Shown here in pieces: positions 1 to 5,622 of a stretch of 9,356 nucleotides of DNA. Positions within the stretch are counted from its first letter, which is position 1. Every line of letters begins with the position of its first letter. This DNA is from Nitrospirota bacterium. GTDB taxonomy: Bacteria; Nitrospirota; Thermodesulfovibrionia; Thermodesulfovibrionales; SM23-35. The notes below the pieces were generated by a model. It was not told the origin of the DNA. It saw only the letters and a program-made list of their open reading frames with translations, and searched no databases. The DNA lies in the NCBI GenBank assembly GCA_016212245.1, contig JACRGU010000116.1:1-9356 (forward strand). The letters run 5' to 3'. The position numbers and the translations under genes were made by a program.

Positions 1-40
1 AGTAAACCTGCAATATTCTCTTTGTTATTGACCAGAAAAT

Positions 41-105
41 GTCATTCCGTGCTTGACACGGAATCCAGAACCTTTCTTTTGGATTCCTGCTTTCGCAGGA
101 ATGAC
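41..105. repeat. REP-like palindromic element with two hairpins
   Basis: The element opens with GTCATTCC (41-48) and closes with its reverse complement GGAATGAC (98-105). Inside are two hairpins: ATTCCGTG/CACGGAAT (44-51 with 57-64, loop of 5) and ATTCCTGC/GCAGGAAT (83-90 with 95-102, loop TTTC). GGAATCC (60-66) also pairs with GGATTCC (81-87). The pattern GTCATTCC...GGATTCC...GGAATGAC matches a family of dispersed extragenic palindromes that I recall from many bacterial genomes. Such elements are often moved by a REP-associated Y1 transposase, but none is seen here. Confidence 0.75.
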
Positions 106-121
106 GAAAAGTGTTCCCTAT

Positions 122-167
122 AGTATACGATGTTATGATATTTTTTAAGTATACGATGTTATGATAT
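122..167. repeat. Pair of exact 20-bp direct repeats
   Basis: The 20-mer agtatacgatgttatgatat occurs at 122-141 and again at 148-167, separated by 6 bp (ttttta), giving a 26-bp period. With only two copies it is not a CRISPR array. It could be a binding-site pair, a slippage duplication or the edge of a mobile element. No gene lies close enough to assign a role. Confidence 0.8.
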
Positions 168-324
168 AAACCCATTATAAACTTGAAAACATGGTGGGAC
201 TAACTTTAAACTCGAAATAGTTGTTCCGAAAATGTCGAGCAGGACAGATTGATCACCTTTCTAATTTGGCAAGGCGACTCTTTCGAAAATATTGTAATCC
301 ATAGTGGCGTGCCTGCACATAACA

Positions 325-437
325 CCGAAAAAGCACGACACTCGCTCTATGATAAAATTAAATTGTGCTCGTTCCACCGTTTTGCTCACAGAGAATTTGT
401 TGTTTTGTAGTTCGCAAAACGGCGGCGTGCTTTTCGG
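325..437. repeat. Nested inverted repeat, possible folded DNA or RNA element
   Basis: Outer arms are CCGAAAAAGCACG (325-337) and CGTGCTTTTCGG (426-437), complementary except for one extra A. Inner arms are CCGTTTTGC (377-385) and GCAAAACGG (414-422), perfectly complementary over 9 bp with a 28-nt loop. The two stems are separated by 39 nt on the left and 3 nt on the right, so the fold is asymmetric. AGCAC (332-336) could instead pair with GTGCT (365-369). It may be a mobile-element remnant, a small RNA or a recombination site; nothing in the sequence decides between these. Confidence 0.5.
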
Positions 438-457
438 AAACGGTATCTGTAGGCTCT

Positions 458-474
458 GCACTTCTTTTAGCCTG
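458..474 (+). repeat. 17-bp direct repeat, left copy flanking the toxin-antitoxin module
   Basis: GCACTTCTTTTAGCCTG at this position matches 16 of 17 bases of a second copy after the toxin gene (1080-1096). The similarity ends sharply on the left and fades on the right. Here the repeat lies between AGGCT (451-455) and AGCCT (469-473), which could pair. The two copies enclose promoter, antitoxin and toxin as a unit of about 622 bp. Confidence 0.6.
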
Positions 475-500
475 GAATCATCAGGCGAAATTATGACCAC

Positions 501-530
501 TTGTTAAGGGATTGGTTCAAATGGTATATT
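501..530 (+). promoter_or_regulatory. Probable sigma-70-type promoter of the toxin-antitoxin operon
   Basis: TTGTTA (501-506) matches 4 of 6 positions of a -35 box. After 18 bp comes TATATT (525-530), which matches 5 of 6 positions of a -10 box. Transcription would begin near 537, just ahead of the strong ribosome binding site at 540-548. This fits a short leader in front of the antitoxin starting at 554. Confidence 0.4.
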
Positions 531-553
531 TTAAGCATCAAGGAGGTGACTTA

Positions 554-742
554 ATGGCAGGGATAAAAAAGCAAGTTATTCATATGATTGAATCCCTTCC
601 TGAAGATGTAACGGTTGATGACATTATGGCAGAGCTATATTTCAAACTGCAGGTTGATGCCGGCTTGAGAGAACTGGATGAAGGTAAAGGGATACCTCAC
701 GAAGAAGTTGAAAAGCGGATGTCTAAATGGCTTACAAAATAA
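554..742 (+). CDS. Antitoxin of a ParE/RelE-type toxin-antitoxin module
   Basis: Encodes 62 residues. I chose the ATG at 554 because AAGGAGGTGA (540-549) is a near-perfect ribosome binding site in front of it. An in-frame ATG at 512 would add 14 residues, but the binding site would then lie inside the gene. The protein is small and charged, with the pattern IESLPEDVTVDDIMAELYFK near the N-terminus and a GLRELDEGKGIPHEEVEKRM stretch that resembles small partner proteins often found before RelE/ParE toxins. I do not recognise a named DNA-binding fold. It should neutralise the downstream toxin and probably represses its own promoter, as is usual for type II modules. Its last 16 nt overlap the toxin gene, so the pair is probably translationally coupled. 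Function is assigned mainly from the neighbour. Confidence 0.75.
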   Translation: MAGIKKQVIHMIESLPEDVTVDDIMAELYFKLQVDAGLRELDEGKGIPHEEVEKRMSKWLTK

Positions 743-1020
743 AATGGTCTCCACGAGCCGCTTCTAATTTTGAAAACATTTGCAACTATATCGCCAGAGA
801 TTCTGAATATTATGCTGCGCTTTTTGCAAAGAAAGTCAATGCTATCATTAAATCCATTCCACAATTTCCTAAAGCAGGACGCATTGTTCCAGAATATAAA
901 AAAGATGAGAACCTACGGGAAAGAATTTATAAGAATTACAGAATCGTTTATCGTCTTAAAGGAGGGATTGTTGAAATAGTTGCAATCTGTCATGGTGCTA
1001 AGCCATTGGAGGATTTATAA
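727..1020 (+). CDS. ParE/RelE superfamily toxin
   Basis: Encodes 97 residues, the usual size for this family. Family hallmarks in order are WSPRAASNFENICNYIA in the first helix, GRIVPE at 51-56, LRERIY at 63-68, the core strand YRIVYR at 71-76 and a C-terminal ICHGAK (87-92). This spacing is typical of ParE-like members that end in an HGxK/R motif. RelE members cleave mRNA at the ribosome and ParE members poison DNA gyrase; sequence alone does not say which applies. The ATG lies inside the antitoxin gene and has only a weak ribosome binding site, consistent with translational coupling. The frame is intact, so the toxin is probably functional. A second copy of the 17-bp flanking repeat follows 60 bp after the stop codon. 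Confidence 0.88.
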   Translation: MAYKIKWSPRAASNFENICNYIARDSEYYAALFAKKVNAIIKSIPQFPKAGRIVPEYKKDENLRERIYKNYRIVYRLKGGIVEIVAICHGAKPLEDL

Positions 1021-1146
1021 ATGAGCACGCAAATTTTCCGCCCATCAATAGGCTCAAAGACTGATATCCAAATGCTATGGCACTTCTTGTAGCCTGATAC
1101 CGTCATCTGCTCACTGTGAGCGGGGAAAGGATGGCAGGGTTAAACA
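1021..1146. other. Spacer between toxin and pyrF ends, with a small hairpin
   Basis: Both flanking genes end towards this spacer. It holds the right copy of the 17-bp repeat (1080-1096) and a palindrome, GCTCACTGTGAGC (1109-1121), extendable by a C-G and a T-G pair to 1107-1123. There is no T-tract after the hairpin on either strand, so it is a weak candidate for a terminator. Nothing else is visible. Confidence 0.4.
1080..1096 (+). repeat. 17-bp direct repeat, right copy flanking the toxin-antitoxin module
   Basis: GCACTTCTTGTAGCCTG differs from the left copy (458-474) at one base. It is bracketed by GCTA (1074-1077) and TAGC (1090-1093), so both copies place the GCACTTCTT core in a potential loop, although the stem bases differ. 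It may be a scar of insertion or a site used in excision of the toxin-antitoxin unit; chance cannot be excluded. Confidence 0.55.
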
Positions 1147-1866
1147 TCAGACAGCAAGTATCTCAAGGGTTATCAATTCAATAGCCTTCAGGGGGTCGGC
1201 CTGCTGCAGGATAGCCCTCCCCATAACAAGATAATCAGCCCCTTCCCTGATAGCTTCTCTGGGAGTCATAGTTCTCTTCTGATCGTCCGGTGGACTCCAT
1301 GAGGGTCTGATGCCAGGGGTTACTATCAAGAATCCCTTTCCATAGTGATTTCTTATTATTGAAACCTCTCTCGCGGATGCAACTACACCATCAAGACCAG
1401 CCTTGAGGACGAGTCCTGAAAGATATTTCACATGTGTCTTCAGGCTGTGCTGTATACCAACTTCGTCTCTGAGAACATCCTTTGAGATACTTGTAAGCAC
1501 TGTTACACCAAGAATTTTTGGTCTCTCCATGTTTTCTTTAAGACATGTCTCAACAACACTGTCCCTGCATTTCCTCATCATCTCAAGACCACCCGATGCG
1601 TGTACATTAAACATATATACTCCAAGCCGTGCTGCAGCAATGGCTGCCCTTGAGACAGTGTTCGGGATATCATGGAACTTAAGGTCAAGGAAGACTTTTT
1701 TGCCTTTTTTATTTATATCTTCAACTATCTTCGGGCCAGAGGATGTAAAAAGTTCAGGGCCGACCTTGAAGATTCCGACATAATCCTTGAACTTCTCAAC
1801 AAGTTCAATCGCATAGTCATGTTCAGACACATCAAGGGCAAGTATTAATCTTTCACCTGCTGACAT
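1147..1866 (-). CDS. pyrF: Orotidine 5'-phosphate decarboxylase
   Basis: Catalyses the last step of de novo UMP synthesis, decarboxylating orotidine 5'-monophosphate in the cytoplasm. From the chosen start it has 239 residues, normal for the family. The TIM-barrel signature is clear: LILALDVS at the N-terminus, the catalytic LDLKFHDIP with Asp61, Lys63 and Asp66, the phosphate-loop PGIRP (184-188) and the closing YLVMGRAI. I prefer the start at 1866 (MSAGERLI) because AGGCGGGG precedes it at good spacing. A start 8 codons upstream (1890) is in frame but lacks such a site. It is the last gene of the hyaD-hypC-dcd-pyrF set, separated from dcd by 95 bp that contain heptamer repeats. Function is near certain. 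Confidence 0.96.
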   Translation of the reverse strand: MSAGERLILALDVSEHDYAIELVEKFKDYVGIFKVGPELFTSSGPKIVEDINKKGKKVFLDLKFHDIPNTVSRAAIAAARLGVYMFNVHASGGLEMMRKCRDSVVETCLKENMERPKILGVTVLTSISKDVLRDEVGIQHSLKTHVKYLSGLVLKAGLDGVVASAREVSIIRNHYGKGFLIVTPGIRPSWSPPDDQKRTMTPREAIREGADYLVMGRAILQQADPLKAIELITLEILAV

Positions 1867-1904
1867 CTTAACCCCGCCTTTAGCAGTCATCCATCAACAA
1901 CTAC

Positions 1905-1934
1905 AGTCATTAGTCAATAGTCATTAGTCATTGT
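1905..1934. repeat. Heptamer tandem repeat between dcd and pyrF
   Basis: Four consecutive 7-bp units TCATTAG, TCAATAG, TCATTAG and TCATTGT run from 1907 to 1934; the 12-mer AGTCATTAGTCA is exact at 1905-1916 and 1919-1930. The run lies in the dcd-pyrF spacer, ahead of pyrF. Changes in unit number would alter leader length but no reading frame. It is one of three short tandem repeats in this window placed at gene boundaries. Confidence 0.8.
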
Positions 1935-1961
1935 TTAATTGACCAGTGACTATTTTTATTA

Positions 1962-2510
1962 TTATAGTTTGGCCAGTGTTATTCCCTTCTGGGCCTGGTA
2001 CTTACCTGACTTATCAGCATATGATGTCTCACATATCTCTGAGCCTTCAATAAAAAGCAGCTGGGCTATGCCCTCATTTGCATATATCTTTGCTGGAAGT
2101 GGTGTTGTGTTTGATATTTCTATAGTAACATAGCCTTCCCATTCAGGCTCAAGCGGTGTCACATTTATGATAATGCCACATCTCGCATATGTTGACTTTC
2201 CGAGACATATCACAATAATTTCCTTCGGAATCCTGAAATATTCCACTGAGCGGCCGAGTATAAATGAGTTTGGTGGGACTATACATATATCTCCTTTGAA
2301 ATCAATAAAACTCTCCGGATTAAGTGTCTTCGGGTCAACAATAGTATTATTAATATTTGTGAATATCTTGAACTCATCAGCAATCCTCATGTCATATCCG
2401 TATGAGCTTACACCGTAAGAGATAACGCCCTCTCTGACCTGGTCTTCATTAAAAGGCTCTATCATACCCTTTGCAGCCATTTCCCTTATCCAGCGGTCAT
2501 TTTTAAGCAT
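1962..2510 (-). CDS. dcd: dCTP deaminase
   Basis: Deaminates dCTP to dUTP, feeding dUMP and dTMP synthesis. The protein has 182 residues, close to the usual length. Visible signatures are SSYGYDMRIADEF (35-47), GKSTYARCG (104-112), which aligns with the nucleotide-binding GRSSLAR of the E. coli enzyme, NVTPLEPEWEG (116-126), and VTIEISNTT with Glu131 at the position of the catalytic glutamate. The C-terminal KYQAQKGITLAKL matches the lid segment. It belongs to the shorter-insert branch of the family. A bifunctional dCTP deaminase/dUTPase activity, known in some relatives, cannot be excluded from sequence. AGAGGG about 8 bp before the ATG supports the start. It sits 64 bp after hypC and 95 bp before pyrF, so it is probably co-transcribed with both. 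Confidence 0.95.
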   Translation of the reverse strand: MLKNDRWIREMAAKGMIEPFNEDQVREGVISYGVSSYGYDMRIADEFKIFTNINNTIVDPKTLNPESFIDFKGDICIVPPNSFILGRSVEYFRIPKEIIVICLGKSTYARCGIIINVTPLEPEWEGYVTIEISNTTPLPAKIYANEGIAQLLFIEGSEICETSYADKSGKYQAQKGITLAKL

Positions 2511-2574
2511 TTATAAGCCCTCTCTTTTTGATGAAGATTAACATAAAGGAATAATTCATGACAAGCATAGGTGC

Positions 2575-2793
2575 TTATTCTTCAAAGACTGTTTTGATAA
2601 GTCTGAGGGTCTCCTGTGCTATGTCCTCCTGAATCTTCTGGATTGCAAACCCAGCATGAACAAGCACATAATCACCGACATTCACATCCTCTGGTATAAG
2701 CAGAAGGCTTACATTTCTACGTGCACCATACACATCCACGATAGCCATGGTATTCTCAATGCTGATTATTTTAGATGGAACTGCAAGACACAT
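2575..2793 (-). CDS. hypC: NiFe-hydrogenase maturation chaperone HypC
   Basis: HypC/HybG proteins deliver the Fe(CN)2CO group, together with HypD, to the hydrogenase large-subunit precursor. The protein has 72 residues, typical of the family. The diagnostic N-terminus MCLAVPSKI carries the essential Cys2, exposed after removal of Met1. GDYVLVHAGFAIQKI (40-54) includes the conserved His46, and the end AQETLRLIKTVFEE is also typical. It starts 6 bp after the protease gene, so the two are surely one transcript. The other hyp genes (A, B, D, E, F) and all hydrogenase subunits are absent from the window, which is unusual for a dedicated maturation cluster. Confidence 0.95.
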   Translation of the reverse strand: MCLAVPSKIISIENTMAIVDVYGARRNVSLLLIPEDVNVGDYVLVHAGFAIQKIQEDIAQETLRLIKTVFEE

Positions 2794-2799
2794 ATTTCA

Positions 2800-3294
2800 T
2801 CAACCTGTTCTTTCATTCTGTATTTGATCTGCATTTATCTTTTTCAACTCGGCAAGAATTAGTTCTTTTATTCTCGGTATAGCCTCTCTGACTGTATCAG
2901 ATAGTTCTAAAGACCATGAAGAAACATCTTCCGGCTGAATCCCAAATATTATGGTCTTTGGCATTTTCCCTGTTAGAGCCACCATATTTAAAACATCCAT
3001 AAGGCTCATCTGATGCAGTGATAGTTTTTGTTCGTACCTAAACCCAATGTCTTCCGGAGAAAATTTGTAGATTGATCCAGGTCTATCCCCTGCCTCTAAG
3101 GCATCAATGACAAAAAGATAATCTATCTGATTGAATAACGGAAGAAGCTGGTGACTAACCGTCCCAGCCTCGACTAATTGAACATTTTCAGACAAAATAG
3201 ATTTTTCAAGCTCCCTTATGGCATGTATACCAATTCCCTCGTCTTTTAAAAGGAGATTCCCAACTCCGAGTATAAGGATTTTAGGGAGAGGCAT
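2800..3294 (-). CDS. hyaD: HyaD/HybD-type NiFe-hydrogenase maturation endopeptidase
   Basis: This protease removes a C-terminal peptide from the hydrogenase large subunit once nickel has been inserted. From the chosen ATG it has 164 residues, normal for the family. The opening ILILGVGNLLLKDEGIGIHA contains Glu19, VIDALEAGDRPG contains Asp64 and LSLHQMSLMDVL contains His94; these match the three nickel-binding residues of HybD (Glu16, Asp62, His93). IFGIQPEDV (116-124) is the usual C-terminal signature. The frame stays open upstream to a TTG at 3402, but the added 36 residues look like hydrogenase large subunit rather than protease, so I start at 3294, where AAAAGG lies just upstream. The exact subfamily and cognate hydrogenase are unknown. 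First gene of the operon. Confidence 0.93.
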   Translation of the reverse strand: MPLPKILILGVGNLLLKDEGIGIHAIRELEKSILSENVQLVEAGTVSHQLLPLFNQIDYLFVIDALEAGDRPGSIYKFSPEDIGFRYEQKLSLHQMSLMDVLNMVALTGKMPKTIIFGIQPEDVSSWSLELSDTVREAIPRIKELILAELKKINADQIQNERTG

Positions 3295-3369
3295 TATACC
3301 TTTTGGAAGAAGTCTCTTTTTAGGGTCAAAGGATGCATCTTCAAACACACCCCATGCGAGGAAGTTATT
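3295..3369 (-). pseudogene. Possible remnant of a NiFe-hydrogenase large subunit
   Basis: Read in the same frame as the protease and directly upstream of its ATG, 25 codons give NNFLAWGVFEDA followed by SFDPKK and RLLPKGI. From memory this resembles the internal segment of group 1 NiFe-hydrogenase large subunits with the pattern NFLxxGxFxx...LLPRGxI. A stop codon lies upstream in this frame at 3415-3417, and none of the cysteine motifs that bind nickel is present. It could be the scar of a deletion that joined the middle of a large-subunit gene to the protease gene. Alternatively it is translated from the TTG at 3402 as an odd N-terminal extension. The family match is by eye only. Confidence 0.45.
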
Positions 3370-3411
3370 CTTTTCACTATATTGTAATTTAAGACCTCTC
3401 AATTTATTATC

Positions 3412-3440
3412 AAATTACCAGAAGAATTTTTTATTGTCAA
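3412..3440 (-). promoter_or_regulatory. Probable promoter of the hyaD-hypC-dcd-pyrF operon
   Basis: On the minus strand a perfect TTGACA (3440-3435) is followed after 17 bp by TAATTT (3417-3412), itself preceded by TGG, an extended -10 motif. Transcription would begin near 3405 and leave a leader of about 110 nt before the protease ATG. In that case the hydrogenase-like stretch is leader sequence rather than protein. Confidence 0.5.
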
Positions 3441-3469
3441 AGATTTTTTCTACCTGGGTAGCGTCCGTC

Positions 3470-3499
3470 TTGACTAAAACTGAATATTTTTGTTAGGCT
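3470..3499 (+). promoter_or_regulatory. Possible promoter of the dksA-like gene
   Basis: TTGACT (3470-3475) matches 5 of 6 bases of a -35 box, and TAGGCT (3494-3499) lies 18 bp further on but matches only 3 of 6 bases of a -10 box. It would start a short leader before the ATG at 3525. The box pair lies back to back with the better promoter for the opposite operon. Confidence 0.3.
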
Positions 3500-3524
3500 A
3501 TCAAAACTCAATACAGGAAATTTT

Positions 3525-3920
3525 ATGGCACAGCGTAGAAATATTAAGAGAGATAAAAAATTGAGGGAGAAAAAGATACAGGAGATAAAGAAAAAACTGA
3601 TTCAGCAAAGGGAGTCCCTTCTTGCAGAGGCTGAGGAAGCCCTTAATTCTCTTCCAGGCCAGACCATATTTCCTGATCTTGGCGACCAGGCATCTGCTGA
3701 GGCAGAAAGAAGTTTCATGCTAAGGTTAAGAGGAAGAGAGCAAAGACTTTTAAAGAAGATCGAGGATGCCATAGATAGAATTGACAATGGTGTATTCGGT
3801 ATATGTGACAAATGTGGAGAGGAGATAGATATAAGGAGGCTCGAAGCCCGGCCTGTTACAACCATGTGTATAGAATGCAAGACACAACAGGAAGAAGAAG
3901 AAAGACTAATGGAAATGTAG
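3525..3920 (+). CDS. dksA: DksA/TraR-family RNA polymerase-binding transcription factor
   Basis: DksA proteins enter the secondary channel of RNA polymerase and, with ppGpp, retune transcription during starvation. The protein has 131 residues against 151 in E. coli. A charged coiled coil (about 10-85) is interrupted by its tip, FPDLGDQAS, which retains both acidic tip residues as Asp51 and Asp54. The C4 zinc finger is complete: Cys94 and Cys97 in CDKC, Cys115 and Cys118 in CIEC, with IDIRRLEARP between them, nearly identical to E. coli DksA. AGGAAA upstream of the ATG supports the start. It diverges from the hydrogenase-maturation operon, and its last 15 nt overlap the end of dppC on the other strand. 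A shorter TraR-like regulator is possible, but the acidic tip favours a true DksA role. Confidence 0.9.
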   Translation: MAQRRNIKRDKKLREKKIQEIKKKLIQQRESLLAEAEEALNSLPGQTIFPDLGDQASAEAERSFMLRLRGREQRLLKKIEDAIDRIDNGVFGICDKCGEEIDIRRLEARPVTTMCIECKTQQEEEERLMEM

Positions 3921-4706
3921 GCCATACCTGTCTCTCAAAGTATCACCCAGGGTATTAAAACATAGAGCAGTAACGGCAATCATTAACCCTGGGAAAAGTA
4001 CCATCCACAGGGCTGAAGAAATATAAGCCCTGTTTGCACTTATCATAGAACCCCATGTTGCTGTTGGAGGTTGAGCACCTAATCCTAAAAAACTCAATGA
4101 TGCCTCTGTCAATATATAACCTCCGAGTTTCAGCCCCATCATTACAAGTGAAAGTGGAATGCACTGGGGCATAAGATACACAAACAGTATCCTCATATCA
4201 CTGCATCCCAAAGCCCTCGCTGCCTCTACAAAAGGGGCTTCCCTCAGGGTCAATATATATCCTCTTATAAGCCTTGCAAATGAGGCCCAACCTACTGCAG
4301 CAATTGCTATCATCACAGTATAGATACCAGGTGGAAATATAATTGAGACACCTATAGCAAGAAGGAGTGTGGGGAAAGAAAGTATCAGGTCAACAAGGGC
4401 CATAATAGCTGTATCAATCTTACCTCCAAAATACCCTGAAAAGAGGCCGACAACAAGCCCTATCCCCATAGAGAAAAATGCAGCCGTTAGAGCTACACTT
4501 ATCGAGATCCTGCCTCCGTAAAGTACCCTCGAGAAGATATCTCTGCCCTTATTGTCTGTCCCGAATGGATGTTCAAAGCTCGGAGGTTCCTTTAGGCTAT
4601 CAAGATTTATCTTGTCAGGGTTGTACCCGGATACAAATGGTGCAAACAGAGAAAGTAAAGATATTAAAATCAGTATGGCTATAGAAATCTTACCTGCTAT
4701 TCTCAT
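3906..4706 (-). CDS. dppC: Dipeptide/oligopeptide ABC transporter permease, DppC type
   Basis: Second inner-membrane permease of a peptide importer. The protein has 266 residues, slightly short of the usual 280-300. A first membrane helix (about 7-27) precedes the DppC/OppC N-terminal signature HPFGTDNKGRDIFSRVLYGG (46-65). Further hydrophobic segments follow near 70-92, 104-125, 130-150, 180-205 and 230-250. The cytoplasmic loop that docks the ATPase is APFVEAARALG (157-167), and SLSFLGLGAQPPTATWGSMI (203-222) is characteristic of the family. The gene begins inside the last 17 nt of dppB and is the last of the array. Its 3' end overlaps dksA tail to tail by 15 nt. No ATPase gene follows it, so the energising subunits must be encoded elsewhere. 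Confidence 0.93.
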   Translation of the reverse strand: MRIAGKISIAILILISLLSLFAPFVSGYNPDKINLDSLKEPPSFEHPFGTDNKGRDIFSRVLYGGRISISVALTAAFFSMGIGLVVGLFSGYFGGKIDTAIMALVDLILSFPTLLLAIGVSIIFPPGIYTVMIAIAAVGWASFARLIRGYILTLREAPFVEAARALGCSDMRILFVYLMPQCIPLSLVMMGLKLGGYILTEASLSFLGLGAQPPTATWGSMISANRAYISSALWMVLFPGLMIAVTALCFNTLGDTLRDRYGLHFH

Positions 4707-5622
4707 GCAACCTTACTCTCGGGTCAAGATAATGATAAATGACATCCACAAGCAGATTGATAAGCACAAAAATAATAGTGCCCACAATTATACATCCCAT
4801 TATCACAGGATAGTCCCTCTTTATTATCCCCTCCATAGTGAATCTTCCTATACCATCCCATCCAAATATTGTCTCGGTCAGGACTGCACCGTTAAGATAA
4901 CTTCCAAAATCAAGCCCTATTACAGTTACAAGAGGGATAAATGCATTTTTAAAGACATGGATGAAATTTATCTTAAGCTCTGTTATCCCTTTTGCCCTTG
5001 CTGTGGCAACAAAGGGCATATCATAGATTTCTATTAGTGTGGTTCTTGTAACCCTTGTGAGCGTAGCAATAGCAGGCAGGGAAAGGGTTATCGAGGGCAG
5101 GATAAGAAATCTTATGTCACCAGTACCAGAAGGGGGAAAAAGTTTAAGCTTAAGGCTGAAGAAAAGCATGAGCAAAAGTCCACTCCAGAAAACAGGAAGG
5201 CTCAGGCCTGTCACTGAGAGTGATGATATAACCCTGTCTGTGATTGTATCTTTTTTATAGGCAGAGATAAAGCCTAAAAACAGGCCAACAGGGATGGCAA
5301 TAATCATAGCGCCCAGTGCAAGCTTTAAGGTATTTGGAAACTTTAAAAGGATGTCGTCAAATACCTTTCTATTTGTGTAATATGAACGTCCAAATTCACC
5401 CTTCAGCATCAGCCCTACATATCCAAGATACTGGCTGAATACATTTTTATCAGTACCGAGTTCCTTTCTTATCTTCTCAATAACCTCAGGCTGCGCCCTT
5501 TCTCCTACCATACTCAAAACAGGGTCACCTGGCAGTGCCTTTGTGAGGGTGAATGTAAGCAATGTCACACCCAATAAGAGCGGGACTAAAAGAAAAAGCC
5601 TCTTTAAGAGATATGTATTCAA
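4690..5622 (-). CDS. dppB: Dipeptide/oligopeptide ABC transporter permease, DppB type
   Basis: First inner-membrane permease of the importer, 310 residues, of normal length. It opens with YLLKRLFLLVPLLLGVTLLT, the standard DppB/OppB first helix, then LPGDPV (30-35) and an extracytoplasmic region ending in LKGEFGRSYYTNRKV. Hydrophobic helices follow near 98-121, 132-158, 172-190, 225-250 and 272-296. The ATPase-docking loop is DMPFVATARAKG (201-212), and TETIFGWDGIGR (249-260) is a family signature. Translation starts with TTG at 5622, four bases of which (TTGA) overlap the stop codon of the binding-protein gene. AGAGGT upstream gives a suitable ribosome binding site within that gene. Substrate specificity cannot be read from the permease. 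Confidence 0.93.
   Translation of the reverse strand: MNTYLLKRLFLLVPLLLGVTLLTFTLTKALPGDPVLSMVGERAQPEVIEKIRKELGTDKNVFSQYLGYVGLMLKGEFGRSYYTNRKVFDDILLKFPNTLKLALGAMIIAIPVGLFLGFISAYKKDTITDRVISSLSVTGLSLPVFWSGLLLMLFFSLKLKLFPPSGTGDIRFLILPSITLSLPAIATLTRVTRTTLIEIYDMPFVATARAKGITELKINFIHVFKNAFIPLVTVIGLDFGSYLNGAVLTETIFGWDGIGRFTMEGIIKRDYPVIMGCIIVGTIIFVLINLLVDVIYHYLDPRVRLHENSR

Larger units (their letters stand above)
1..553. other. Gene-free, repeat-rich stretch before the toxin-antitoxin module
   Basis: No convincing coding region is visible. Two overlapping open frames on opposite strands at about 261-507 lack a ribosome binding site, resemble no family I know and cover the same nested inverted repeat, so they are probably chance. 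The stretch holds a REP-like double hairpin (41-105), two 20-bp direct repeats (122-167), a nested inverted repeat (325-437), one copy of a 17-bp repeat that recurs after the toxin gene (458-474) and a probable promoter (501-530). The crowding of repeats suggests past insertion or recombination, which is inference. Confidence 0.6.

Noticed and set aside
122..167. CRISPR array
   Set aside because: Only two repeat copies with a 6-bp spacer and no cas genes nearby.
261..507. Two overlapping open frames on opposite strands (79 and 67 codons)
   Set aside because: No ribosome binding site, no recognisable family, a weak start on the plus strand, and both cover the nested inverted repeat.
325..510. 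Integron attC site ahead of a toxin-antitoxin cassette
   Set aside because: Toxin-antitoxin pairs are common integron cargo, but no RYYYAAC and GTTRRRY end pair can be placed and nothing like a second site follows the toxin.
512..553. Longer antitoxin start at 512
   Set aside because: The strong ribosome binding site at 540-549 lies inside this extension and points to the ATG at 554.
1107..1123. Intrinsic terminator for the toxin or pyrF
   Set aside because: The hairpin is short and no T-tract follows on either strand.
1867..1890. Longer pyrF start at 1890
   Set aside because: The 8 extra codons are not family-like, and the better ribosome binding site precedes the ATG at 1866.
2563..2576. 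Hairpin AAGCA/TGCTT as a terminator after hypC
   Set aside because: The stem is only 5 bp, overlaps the hypC stop codon and has no T-tract.
3415..3496. Short in-frame peptide on the minus strand between stops upstream of the hydrogenase-like fragment
   Set aside because: 26 codons without an ATG, GTG or TTG start and with no family match; it overlaps the proposed promoters.
4552..5037. 161-codon open frame on the plus strand
   Set aside because: It runs antisense to dppB and dppC, which have clear family signatures; its composition is that of a shadow frame.
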